DNA of 64,000 nucleotides, taken from Bernardetia sp. ABR2-2B (GTDB lineage Bacteria; Bacteroidota; Bacteroidia; Cytophagales; Bernardetiaceae). Below the pieces are notes generated by a model. The model had not been told where the DNA came from. It was given only the letters and a program-made list of their open reading frames with translations, and did not search any database. The stretch lies in NCBI RefSeq assembly GCF_037126435.1, contig NZ_CP147020.1, positions 3,576,001 to 3,640,000 on the forward strand. Reading direction: 5' to 3'. The position numbers were made by a program, and so were the translations under genes. How positions within the stretch are numbered: position 1 is the first letter of the stretch; the number at the start of each line of letters is the position of its first letter. Shown here in pieces: positions 35,275-43,104 of the stretch.

Positions 35275-36252
35275 ATGCCTACAAAAGTGCTTGTCGTAGT
35301 GGTGGTTTATAATGGAATGCCTTTACTTTCAGAATGTGTAGAAAGTATAGAAAAAAGCAGTAGAGAAGAATCTTGTAAAGTAGATTTGTTTGTTGTCGAT
35401 AATGCTTCAAGTGATGAGTCTAAAGTTTATTTAGAAAAAAATACATCAAAAATACATCAACTTATTTTCTTAGATAAAAATGTAGGGTTCGGAAAAGGAA
35501 ATAATTTGGGAATGAAATACGCTTTAGAAAATGGCTATGATTTTGTCTTTTTATTGAATCAAGATGCTTGGTTTACTGAAAATTCTATTCCTGTTTTGGT
35601 AGAAAAAGCCATTCAAAATCCTGAATATGGAATTTTGTCGCCTTTACAAGTCAATACAGAAGGAAATTATTTTGACCCAAATCATTATTTACATTTAAAA
35701 GAAGTTTTGCCAAATTTAGAAAATAATCCTCATCAAGATTTTGCCAAAATAGCTGATAAAATAACGGAAAGTAATTTGATAGAACTTCCTTTTACTAATG
35801 CAGCAGCTTGGCTGATTTCAAAACAATGTTTGAATAAAATAGGAGGATTTGACCCTCTTTTTTTCTTGTATGGAGAAGATAATGATTTGAATAATAGACG
35901 AACTTTTCATCAATTAAAAATGGGAGTTGTTACAAATAGCATCGTTCATCACGCTCGTTATAAAGGACATACACAACAAAAAAAGTCGTTTTCAGAACGA
36001 AAAAAGCAACTTACGACTCGCTTTTATTCCGACCAAATAGCATTTTTCAAAAACATCAATTATTCATTCGAAAATAGAAAAGCAAAAAGTTTTTCTCATA
36101 CAGCCAAAAGAGCTTTAAGGCACTTACAAAAAAATAAAATGGCAGAGTTTTGGGCAGAATGGAATGCTTACTTTCGTATCTTAAAAAACCTAGAGGTTAT
36201 CAAAAAACAACGATTAATTTGTCAAGAAGAAGCTCCTCATTTTTTAGAATAA
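35275..36252 (+). CDS. GT2-family glycosyltransferase
   Basis: A 325-residue GT-A fold enzyme. It shows V-V-V-Y-N-G at the N-terminus, V-V-D-N-A-S-S-D at about residues 41-48, G-F-G-K-G-N-N-L-G at about 74-82, and N-Q-D-A-W as the DxD-equivalent at about 104. F-F-L-Y-G-E-D-N-D, with the catalytic acidic residues, is near 203. It resembles rhamnosyltransferase-type members. It probably adds a sugar to a lipid-linked glycan at the cytoplasmic face; donor and acceptor are unknown. Confidence 0.9.
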   Translation: MPTKVLVVVVVYNGMPLLSECVESIEKSSREESCKVDLFVVDNASSDESKVYLEKNTSKIHQLIFLDKNVGFGKGNNLGMKYALENGYDFVFLLNQDAWFTENSIPVLVEKAIQNPEYGILSPLQVNTEGNYFDPNHYLHLKEVLPNLENNPHQDFAKIADKITESNLIELPFTNAAAWLISKQCLNKIGGFDPLFFLYGEDNDLNNRRTFHQLKMGVVTNSIVHHARYKGHTQQKKSFSERKKQLTTRFYSDQIAFFKNINYSFENRKAKSFSHTAKRALRHLQKNKMAEFWAEWNAYFRILKNLEVIKKQRLICQEEAPHFLE

Positions 36253-36333
36253 TTAAACTGTGTTCAGTTCCCCAAAACTAAACAAAATGCTTTCTCAAAA
36301 GCGTGATTAATAGACCTTACAAACTCATTAAAA

Positions 36334-36999
36334 ATGAACAATAAAAAAGTAAAAAACGTAAAAGCCTACACAGGTACACGTCCAGATATTATAAAACAGC
36401 TTTCTACACCCAAAAAAGTATTAGATGTAGGTTGTAATGAGGGTGCATTGGGCGAATCTATAAAATCACTTTTTTCAGAAAGTCATGTAACAGGAATTGA
36501 TTATAATTCGGAAGCCATAGAAATAGCCAAAAATAGATTGGATGAAGCCTATACAATTGACTTAGAAAATGAAAACGCCTTGCCTAATTTTTTAGAAAAT
36601 AAAGAATTTGATACTATTATTTGTGCAGATGTTTTGGAACATATTCGTTTTCCTTGGAAAGTTGTCGAAGAGCTTTATAATCATCTTTCTGAAAACGGGA
36701 AAATTATTATTTCTCTGCCTAATTTTGGTTTTTGGGAATCTTTTTTTCATTTGCTCAATCAAAAATTACCAATGAGAGATAGAGGAATTTATGATGATAC
36801 ACACCTTCGTTTTTTTATGCGTAAAAATCTGCCTTCTCTTGCTCCAAAAAATGCAACATTCAAAATTGCAGCACGAAATTACCGTTTGAAAGAAACAGGA
36901 AAAACACCGTTAGATGGAATCTTTATTCCAGTTTTGAATAAATTACCTCTTTTTAGAGATTTGATTACTTTTCAGTTTATTATTACGATTGAGAAGTAA
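36334..36999 (+). CDS. SAM-dependent methyltransferase in the glycan cluster
   Basis: A 221-residue class I methyltransferase (Methyltransf_23 pattern). Motif I is V-L-D-V-G-C-N-E-G-A-L-G at about residues 31-42, the acidic end of beta-2 is G-I-D-Y-N, and the I-C-A-D-V-L-E-H-I motif follows near 97. It lies in the run of glycosyltransferases, so a sugar or glycan-modifying role is plausible but unproven. Confidence 0.85.
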   Translation: MNNKKVKNVKAYTGTRPDIIKQLSTPKKVLDVGCNEGALGESIKSLFSESHVTGIDYNSEAIEIAKNRLDEAYTIDLENENALPNFLENKEFDTIICADVLEHIRFPWKVVEELYNHLSENGKIIISLPNFGFWESFFHLLNQKLPMRDRGIYDDTHLRFFMRKNLPSLAPKNATFKIAARNYRLKETGKTPLDGIFIPVLNKLPLFRDLITFQFIITIEK

Positions 37000-37040
37000 A
37001 TTTTACTGGTGCAAGATTCTATCTTGTATCCATTTATTTT

Positions 37041-37056
37041 GTCAGCATATGCTGAC
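37041..37056. repeat. Perfect 16-bp palindrome GTCAGCATATGCTGAC
   Basis: A perfect palindrome between two convergent genes. With the next palindrome (37070) it shares the core AGCATATGCT. It could be part of a bidirectional terminator or a dispersed repeat. Confidence 0.9.
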
Positions 37057-37069
37057 GAAAAAAAGCATC

Positions 37070-37083
37070 CAAGCATATGCTTG
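37070..37083. repeat. Perfect 14-bp palindrome CAAGCATATGCTTG
   Basis: Lies 13 bases after the first palindrome, with the same AGCATATGCT core but different outer bases, so paired changes keep the palindrome. Confidence 0.9.
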
Positions 37084-37099
37084 AACGATAAGTAACTAC

Positions 37100-37858
37100 T
37101 TATTTAGTTGCACAAAATAAAATATCTTCATCTAATAATCCATATTTAAACTGCTGCTCCGAATTGAAATTTTTTGAGCTAAATTGCTCTACTTCAAACC
37201 CTACATTTTTTATTTTAGCATCAAAATCAGTTCCGTACATACGCACATGGTCAGTTTGTCCGAAGGCTTTTAGGCGTTCTTCTGGAGAAGTAAGCGACCA
37301 GTCTTCATACGTTTTTTCTAATTTTTGGTCAAGAGGAACTAACAAAATAGCTTTTCCATTTGGTTTCAAAACTCTATAAATTTCTTCTAAGGCTTTTGTA
37401 TCATCTGGAATATGTTCCAAAACGTGTGAGCAAAGCACTAAATCAAATGAATTATCTTTTTCTGGCAAGGCTGTCAAATCATAATTTTTAGTGATTTTTG
37501 GATATTGATAACCCTCTTCAAATTTATCACACGGTGTATAATCGATTATATTTTTTTTATCTAATTCTATCAAACGACGAAAAAGGGCAGGTTCGGGAGC
37601 AACATGCAAAACCTTTAACTTTCCTTCTTTACTATTTTTACTTTGCAATAAATTTTCTTGTTCTAAAAAAAGCCATGTCAAACGATGCCTTTCCAAAGAG
37701 CTACAAATCGGGCAATAGGCATTCGAACGAGCGACAGTTCCGTAAGGAAAAAACGTAACTAAATTATTCTGACAACAAGGACAAAAAACATAATTTCCTT
37801 TGAGGGTCTTTTTTAAAATAAATTCTTTTACTGATTTGGGAAGCCATTTAGTTGCCAT
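37100..37858 (-). CDS. Methyltransferase with N-terminal zinc-ribbon-like module
   Basis: A 252-residue protein from ATG 37858. Residues 21-60 hold two C-P-x-C pairs (F-C-P-C-C-Q and Y-C-P-I-C-S) about 24 residues apart, then E-R-H-R-L-T-W, which looks like a small zinc-binding module. A class I methyltransferase fold follows: V-L-H-V-A-P-E-P near residue 87, D-L-V-L-C-S-H-V-L-E-H-I-P-D near 138 and L-K-P-N-G-K-A-I-L near 163. It is the only gene of the glycan region on the minus strand. The substrate is unknown. Confidence 0.82.
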   Translation of the reverse strand: MATKWLPKSVKEFILKKTLKGNYVFCPCCQNNLVTFFPYGTVARSNAYCPICSSLERHRLTWLFLEQENLLQSKNSKEGKLKVLHVAPEPALFRRLIELDKKNIIDYTPCDKFEEGYQYPKITKNYDLTALPEKDNSFDLVLCSHVLEHIPDDTKALEEIYRVLKPNGKAILLVPLDQKLEKTYEDWSLTSPEERLKAFGQTDHVRMYGTDFDAKIKNVGFEVEQFSSKNFNSEQQFKYGLLDEDILFCATK

Positions 37859-37939
37859 AAAATTGTATAAAGTCTGAATGAAATAAATGTAGAGTTAAGA
37901 TTAACTTTGTAGATTTGTAGGCAAAAATACTCTAAAAAA

Positions 37940-39193
37940 ATGAAACTACTTTTTCTTTCGCATTATGGAGAACTACTTGGCGCAAATCGTTCCTTGCTTA
38001 GTTTATTAAAAGGCTTAAAAAATCATACTTCTAAAAACATAAAATCTTTTGTTGTTGTGGCTGGGGAAGGAGAGTTTACAGAAGAGTTAAAAAAAAATGA
38101 CATTGAATTTGAGATTATTCCTTTTTTACTCAATATGCAAGTTATTTCTCCTAAAGAAAAAGGGTTTAAAAAAATATTTCGCTCCCTGTTTTTTAAATAT
38201 TCTGCTGTTCAATCAAAAGTAAAAAATGAAAAAGCTATTTTGAAAATTTTGAAATGGGTAGAGCAAAAAAATATTGATGTTGTTCATTCGAATGCCTCTG
38301 TTTTTGATGTTGGGCAGTTTCTAGCAAATGCTTTACGTGTGCCACATATTCAGCATTTTAGAGAGTTTGGAGATAAGGATTATTTTCTTGTTCCTTATAC
38401 GTCGTGGCAAAATATTCGTCAAGAATGGCAAAAATTAGATGCTAAAATAGTGATTTCAAAAGCTATTCAGAACCATCACTTTCCAACTCAAGAAAGTAGG
38501 AAAGATAAAAAAGGAAAACTAAATACATTTTTGATTTATAATGGAATTTTTGAAAAATCAGTTTTTGAAGAATTAAAAAAGCGATTTGAACAGGAACAAA
38601 ATAATCCTCAAACAGAAACAAATAAACCTTTTATATTTACCATCTTAGGACTTCTTCACCCAGCAAAAGGACAAGCAGAAGCCATAAAAGCATTTGCAGA
38701 AATACAGAAAAAATATCCAAATACGGTTTTGCAGCTTATCGGAAAATCAAATTTTAAAGGTTATCAAGAAGAGTTAGAAAGTTTGGTAAAAGAATATTCT
38801 TTAGAAGAAAAAGTAATTTTTGAAGGTTACATTTCAAATCCTATTACAAAACTTTTGGAAAGTGATGTTCTTTTGATGTGTTCGACAGCCGAAGGAATGG
38901 GAAGAGTAACAATTGAAGGAATGGCGTGTGGTTGTGTTTTGATAGGAAAAAATAGTGGTGCAACAGGCGAACTTATTGAACACAAACAAACAGGCTTTTT
39001 ATATAATTCTGACTATAAAAACTTAGCAAAACAAATGGCTTTTGTTTTAGAAAATCAAGAGCTTTGTAATGAAATAAGGCAAAATGCGTTTGAGTTTGTG
39101 AAAGAAAATTTTAGTACAGAAAGTTATGTTTCGAAAGTAATAGAAGCCTATCATACCGTAGCTGACAGTTTGCAACTGTCAGAAAAAAAGTAG
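37940..39193 (+). CDS. GT4-family glycosyltransferase
   Basis: A 417-residue GT-B fold enzyme. The N-terminal domain starts L-L-F-L-S-H-Y-G-E-L-L-G-A-N-R-S-L-L-S-L. The C-terminal domain has I-L-G-L-L-H-P-A-K-G-Q near residue 234 and the E-x7-E motif E-G-M-G-R-V-T-I-E near 317-325, which binds the donor sugar nucleotide; G-E-L-I-E follows. The last codons (from about A-D-S-L-Q-L-S-E) lie on a CTGACAGTT/AACTGTCAG inverted repeat, so a short repeat seems to have supplied the C-terminus. Confidence 0.92.
   Translation: MKLLFLSHYGELLGANRSLLSLLKGLKNHTSKNIKSFVVVAGEGEFTEELKKNDIEFEIIPFLLNMQVISPKEKGFKKIFRSLFFKYSAVQSKVKNEKAILKILKWVEQKNIDVVHSNASVFDVGQFLANALRVPHIQHFREFGDKDYFLVPYTSWQNIRQEWQKLDAKIVISKAIQNHHFPTQESRKDKKGKLNTFLIYNGIFEKSVFEELKKRFEQEQNNPQTETNKPFIFTILGLLHPAKGQAEAIKAFAEIQKKYPNTVLQLIGKSNFKGYQEELESLVKEYSLEEKVIFEGYISNPITKLLESDVLLMCSTAEGMGRVTIEGMACGCVLIGKNSGATGELIEHKQTGFLYNSDYKNLAKQMAFVLENQELCNEIRQNAFEFVKENFSTESYVSKVIEAYHTVADSLQLSEKK
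39162..39182. repeat. Inverted repeat CTGACAGTT-TGC-AACTGTCAG in the GT4 gene end
   Basis: Perfect 9-base arms with a 3-base loop, then an A-run, all inside the last coding bases of the GT4 gene. Related to the palindromes at 19524 and 37041. Confidence 0.85.
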
Positions 39194-39212
39194 TTTGAAA
39201 AAAATAAAATGT

Positions 39213-40046
39213 ATGAAAAAAATCAAATTCTCTACCCTCACAATAGCGACTGTTTGCTACAATGCAGCCGAAGAGCTTGAAAAAACTATTCAAAATGTAG
39301 CTCGGCAAACCTATCCAAATATTGAATATATTATCATTGATGGAAACTCAAAAGACAATACTTTAGAGGTTATAAAGAAATATGAAGAGAATATTTCAAA
39401 CTATATAAGTGAAAAAGACAATGGAATTTATGATGCCATGAACAAAGCTATTCAAATAGCAAAAGGCGATTATATTCTCTTTATGAATGCTGGAGATACT
39501 TTTATAGATGATATAATTGTAGAAGAAATTTTCACAGAGTTATATCAAAATTTTGATTTTAAAACGAATTTTCCAGACTTAATTTATGGAGATTATACAG
39601 TAATTAATCAAACCTTTTCAGAAACTGTAAAAGCAGAATCTTTGAAAAAACCGTGGAGAGGAATGAAGTTTTGTCATCAAAGTATGCTTTTAAGAACAAG
39701 TTTAGCCAAAAAACAGCTTTTTTCTGGCAATTATATTACATCTGATTTTGAGCAGGTGTATGAGCTTTATAAAAAAGGTATTTCATTTTATTATTTCCCA
39801 AGACCAATAGCCAATTTTAAAACAGATGGGTTAAGCAGTAAAAATAAAATCAAAGTGCGTTTCGAATCTAAAGAAATTGTAAAAAAGCACGACAAAAGTG
39901 TTAAAACAGCTTTCTCATTTTGGAAACTTATCCTTTGGACGTATTTTGTAGAAATATTGCGTAATATTTTACCAACTTCTTTTTTTGAGAAAATGGAAAA
40001 AACAAAAACTCAAATTTTGGGAGGAAGGAAGCAGATAAAAGAGTAA
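39213..40046 (+). CDS. GT2-family glycosyltransferase
   Basis: A 277-residue GT-A enzyme. ATG 39213 is preferred over the in-frame TTG at 39195; it lies 19 bases after the GT4 stop. Motifs: T-V-C-Y-N-A-A-E-E-L-E at about 14-24, I-I-D-G-N-S-K-D at about 41-48, S-E-K-D-N-G-I-Y-D-A-M-N-K at about 66-78, and the DxD-region I-L-F-M-N-A-G-D near 88-95. This set is typical of WcaA/WfgS-like colanic acid or O-antigen transferases. It is part of the 33.9-40.0 kb glycan module. Confidence 0.92.
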   Translation: MKKIKFSTLTIATVCYNAAEELEKTIQNVARQTYPNIEYIIIDGNSKDNTLEVIKKYEENISNYISEKDNGIYDAMNKAIQIAKGDYILFMNAGDTFIDDIIVEEIFTELYQNFDFKTNFPDLIYGDYTVINQTFSETVKAESLKKPWRGMKFCHQSMLLRTSLAKKQLFSGNYITSDFEQVYELYKKGISFYYFPRPIANFKTDGLSSKNKIKVRFESKEIVKKHDKSVKTAFSFWKLILWTYFVEILRNILPTSFFEKMEKTKTQILGGRKQIKE

Positions 40047-40066
40047 TTTTATCAAAAACAATAATC

Positions 40067-41335
40067 ATGAAAACAAATTCTATCCACACAAAAATCATTT
40101 TTCTTAGCTTATTTTTTTTAAGTTATCTATTTATCTCAAACTCTGCTTTTAGTCAAAAAACGTTGAATGATTATTTTAATGGTTTACAGACTTCATACAC
40201 TCAAAAAAAGTATGATTCAATGCTCTATTATGCTAAGGTTTTGGATACACTTCGCCCAAATCATCCAACAGTTCTCAATTATTTAGCTCTGTCATATTCA
40301 TTAAATAAAGATTCAAAACAAACTGAAAAAACACTTCAAAAATTAGCTCTCATTAATGCTGATACTTCTATTTTGAATAATGAAGAACTTATTAGTTCGC
40401 TCAAAAAATCTCAACTCAAACGACTTCAAAAACTTTGGGACAAACAAAATGAAAAAGTAGAAAATAGCAAAAAAAACTTATTACTATCAGCTAGGCATAT
40501 TGAAGGAATTACTTTTATAGAGGAAAAGATAATTGCTTTTGCTTGTGTCAATAAACCTGCTATCGGATTTTTAGAAGGAAAAGATACTTCTTATATAGAA
40601 ATGAAAATGCCTGTAATGAATCTTTTTTATGTAAAAGAAACTCAAAAATTATGGGGAGTAACCAGCGAAATGCAAAATTCGTCGCTTTACAAAGAAGAAA
40701 ACAAAGGAAAAGCAACCATTTTTTGTATGGACGGAAATACAAACGAAGTGCTTTTTGAATACGAACTTTCAGATTCTTTAGACCATGTCTTGGGAGAAAT
40801 AAAGCAGGGAAAAGATGGAAAAATGTATTGTACAGATAGCCAAAATCCGATTATTTATGTTTGGAATGAAGAAACTCAAAAACTAGATGTAAAATGGACA
40901 AATCCAAAATGGCGTTCACTTCAAGGAATTACTTTTTCAGATGATGGAAAATGGGCTTTTGTAGCAGATTATTCTTCTACTATTTATCAAATCAATATTC
41001 AAACAGGAAAACTGACAGCTTTAGAAGCTCCAAAAGGCTTTTCATTCAAAACTACTGACGGACTTTATCTCTATAAAAACAAACTTATTACAATTCAAAA
41101 TGGAACAGTTCCGATGCGAATTTCAAGTTTTGAGCTAGATATGGAAAAGCAAAAAGTAACAGAAGGAAAAGTTTTGGAACAAGGAAATAGTCATTTGGGA
41201 GAACCTACAAATGGCGTTTTGGTAGGAAATAAATTTTTATATATCGCTAATAGCCAATGGGGAAATTATGACAGAGAAAACAAACCAAAAGAAGACTGGA
41301 AACCTGTTGTTATTTTGGAAATAGAAATTGAATGA
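40067..41335 (+). CDS. Exported TPR plus SMP-30/gluconolactonase-like propeller protein
   Basis: A 422-residue protein with a signal peptide ending at about residue 30 (S-A-F-S-Q). Residues 35-110 contain two TPR-like units (S-M-L-Y-Y-A-K-V-L-D-T-L-R-P-N-H). From 130 the repeats I-E-G-I-T-F, L-Q-G-I-T-F-S-D-D-G-K-W-A-F-V-A-D-Y and L-G-E-P-T-N-G-V fit a six-bladed SMP-30-like propeller. No substrate can be named. It follows the glycosyltransferases by 20 bases but may be an unrelated last gene. Confidence 0.75.
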   Translation: MKTNSIHTKIIFLSLFFLSYLFISNSAFSQKTLNDYFNGLQTSYTQKKYDSMLYYAKVLDTLRPNHPTVLNYLALSYSLNKDSKQTEKTLQKLALINADTSILNNEELISSLKKSQLKRLQKLWDKQNEKVENSKKNLLLSARHIEGITFIEEKIIAFACVNKPAIGFLEGKDTSYIEMKMPVMNLFYVKETQKLWGVTSEMQNSSLYKEENKGKATIFCMDGNTNEVLFEYELSDSLDHVLGEIKQGKDGKMYCTDSQNPIIYVWNEETQKLDVKWTNPKWRSLQGITFSDDGKWAFVADYSSTIYQINIQTGKLTALEAPKGFSFKTTDGLYLYKNKLITIQNGTVPMRISSFELDMEKQKVTEGKVLEQGNSHLGEPTNGVLVGNKFLYIANSQWGNYDRENKPKEDWKPVVILEIEIE

Positions 41336-41343
41336 AAATAAGC

Positions 41344-41364
41344 TCTCTTTGTAAATGAAAGAGA
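41344..41364. terminator. Short hairpin between convergent genes
   Basis: TCTCTTT and AAAGAGA form a 7-bp stem with a 7-base loop between two facing stop codons. There is no strong T-run, so function is uncertain. Confidence 0.3.
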
Positions 41365-41371
41365 CTAAATT

Positions 41372-42145
41372 CTAAAACTCATAACTCAAAAAGTAACTAA
41401 AACCAAGATTGACAGGTTTATCATTTTGTCCAAAACCTGCAATAGTTGTTGGCTTGGCAAATACATCGTTTGGTTGAGAGATTCGCATACGAATTCTGAA
41501 AAGGTAACTCATATACAAATGTGATAAAAAACCTTTTCTTGCCAAATTTACTTTCATTCCAGCATTTATTTCTGCCCAGCTAAAGGTCATATTATCTTCG
41601 GCTACTTGCCTAGAATAACGAATACGGTCATTATCAACAGCTTCCAAATCCCAATAACGGTCATCAATATCATAATTTAGTTGATGCGAAAAACCAGCAA
41701 AACCATACTTTGCACCCAAAACGATTGCTTCTCTATCCAAAAGACGATGCAAAACGTTATATTCTACTCCTATTCTTCCAAAATAACCTGTGTTTTTATA
41801 CTCAAAAGAGTTTGGAATTTCTTTAAAAGATTGTGCATCACCATAGCCTCCTTCTACAACTGCAAACCAAACATTATTAAATGTAATCTCTGCGTTTCCA
41901 TTAAAACGCAAAATATTTGGATTACGAGCATTATTTAATAAAGACCATATATCAACCCCTACACGAAATGAAATAGGTGTATAAACTACTGGTGGTTTGG
42001 GTTCTTTTTTCTTTTTTACGATTGTTTGCGTAGTATCATTAGTTGTCGTTAATTGTGCAAAAACCGTATTTACTTCAAAAAATAAAACAAATAATAATAG
42101 CGTAAAAGTAATCTTTCTTATGATTTTAAAAGTTCTTTTTTTCAT
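41372..42145 (-). CDS. DUF6048-type outer-membrane beta-barrel-like protein
   Basis: A 257-residue protein with a signal peptide (cut near residue 30, V-F-A-Q). A short Pro/Lys linker is followed by alternating hydrophobic strands (F-R-V-G-V-D-I-W-S-L, W-F-A-V-V-E-G-G-Y-G, F-G-R-I-G-V-E-Y-N) and an aromatic end (F-S-Y-F-L-S-Y-E-F), as in outer-membrane barrels. The layout fits the Bacteroidota family DUF6048, usually paired with DUF6452 as here (16-base gap). The function is unknown. Confidence 0.75.
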   Translation of the reverse strand: MKKRTFKIIRKITFTLLLFVLFFEVNTVFAQLTTTNDTTQTIVKKKKEPKPPVVYTPISFRVGVDIWSLLNNARNPNILRFNGNAEITFNNVWFAVVEGGYGDAQSFKEIPNSFEYKNTGYFGRIGVEYNVLHRLLDREAIVLGAKYGFAGFSHQLNYDIDDRYWDLEAVDNDRIRYSRQVAEDNMTFSWAEINAGMKVNLARKGFLSHLYMSYLFRIRMRISQPNDVFAKPTTIAGFGQNDKPVNLGFSYFLSYEF

Positions 42146-42161
42146 TTTAGTATGTATTCAA

Positions 42162-42689
42162 TTATTCAATAATTTTCAAGTGTGGTAAAGGATTATCACT
42201 ATTGAGTTCTTTTAAGTCTGTTCTCAAAACCTCTACATTGCTAAATGTATGATAAATGACTTTCATATCCGTAATGGCTTCATCATAACCACAATCTGGA
42301 GGCAAAACTTCTACATCTACTTCATAACTCATCATTAATGTATCTTGAATAGTATCACGAACTGAGTTCTGAGTAACATATTTATAAAAAACAAACATCG
42401 TTGTATCTGCACGACTAAAAATAGGCAATTCGAAAACAGTTGCTGTTGTATCTTCTAAAGAATTAGGCATTTCTGTATTGGTACGAGTAAAAACACCTAC
42501 AATTTTATTAAATGTCTTTTCTGTTGCTTTATCATTAGCATCATAGAAAGAAACGGCTGCAAACTGTACATTATCACTTATAAAAGTACAGTTTTCACAA
42601 CTAGAAAGTAGGAAAGGAAGGCAAATAACAGCACTATATAAAAATCGTAAGACGTACCTAGAGAAATAGGTAGAACAAAAATTTAGCAT
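42162..42689 (-). CDS. DUF6452-type lipoprotein
   Basis: The frame opens at a GTG (42719), but ATG 42689 starts the protein more naturally, giving 175 residues. A lipobox L-L-S-S-C is at about residues 26-30, with a second Cys soon after (C-E-N-C). The body is beta-rich with D-x-T-A-T-V-F-E-L-P and a late D-C-G-Y-D-E, as in DUF6452. It is cotranscribed with the DUF6048 gene. The two probably act together at the outer membrane; the role is not known. Confidence 0.72.
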   Translation of the reverse strand: MLNFCSTYFSRYVLRFLYSAVICLPFLLSSCENCTFISDNVQFAAVSFYDANDKATEKTFNKIVGVFTRTNTEMPNSLEDTTATVFELPIFSRADTTMFVFYKYVTQNSVRDTIQDTLMMSYEVDVEVLPPDCGYDEAITDMKVIYHTFSNVEVLRTDLKELNSDNPLPHLKIIE

Positions 42690-42902
42690 AAAATCAAGTT
42701 TAGAATAATTTGTAGCCACAAAAGTAACAAAGAGTTTGCTAACTCTATCTAAACTAAAACTCTAATTTTGAATTTTTATGGAAATTAAAGATGTTTTGTT
42801 TTGTCTCTACTAGATAACCGATTCTTTTTTTATCTAAAGTTTACTCTAAAATTAATTCAAAAAAAGTGTCTTTGTAGCTATTTTTTGCAAAAATAATATA
42901 TA

Positions 42903-43082
42903 ATGAAAAAAAAAAATACTTTTTGGGCAATACTCATATTATTATTTTCTACCAATTATGTATTTGGGCAGATACAATTGGGACAAAGTTTTGTTGATAA
43001 TGATGTTTACGAGATAGTTAAGGTTTCTCTATCCGTTAATGGAAATCATTTAGCCGTTGGAAAAAAGAAAAGAGTGGTATAA
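42903..43082 (+). pseudogene. Stump of an exported repeat protein, 59 codons
   Basis: A 59-codon frame from ATG 42903. It has an intact signal peptide (M-K-K-K-N-T, hydrophobic core, Y-V-F-G-Q) and then I-Q-L-G-Q-S-F...V-S-L-S-V-N-G-N-H-L-A-V-G, which matches the first blade of WD/FG-GAP-like exported Bacteroidota proteins. It stops at 43080-43082; just after the TAA the frame reads F-Y-E and stops again, as if a longer gene had been cut by nonsense mutation and deletion. It ends 22 bases from the stop of the kinase gene facing it. Confidence 0.6.
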
Positions 43083-43104
43083 TTTTACGAGTGATTTAAT
43101 ATGT

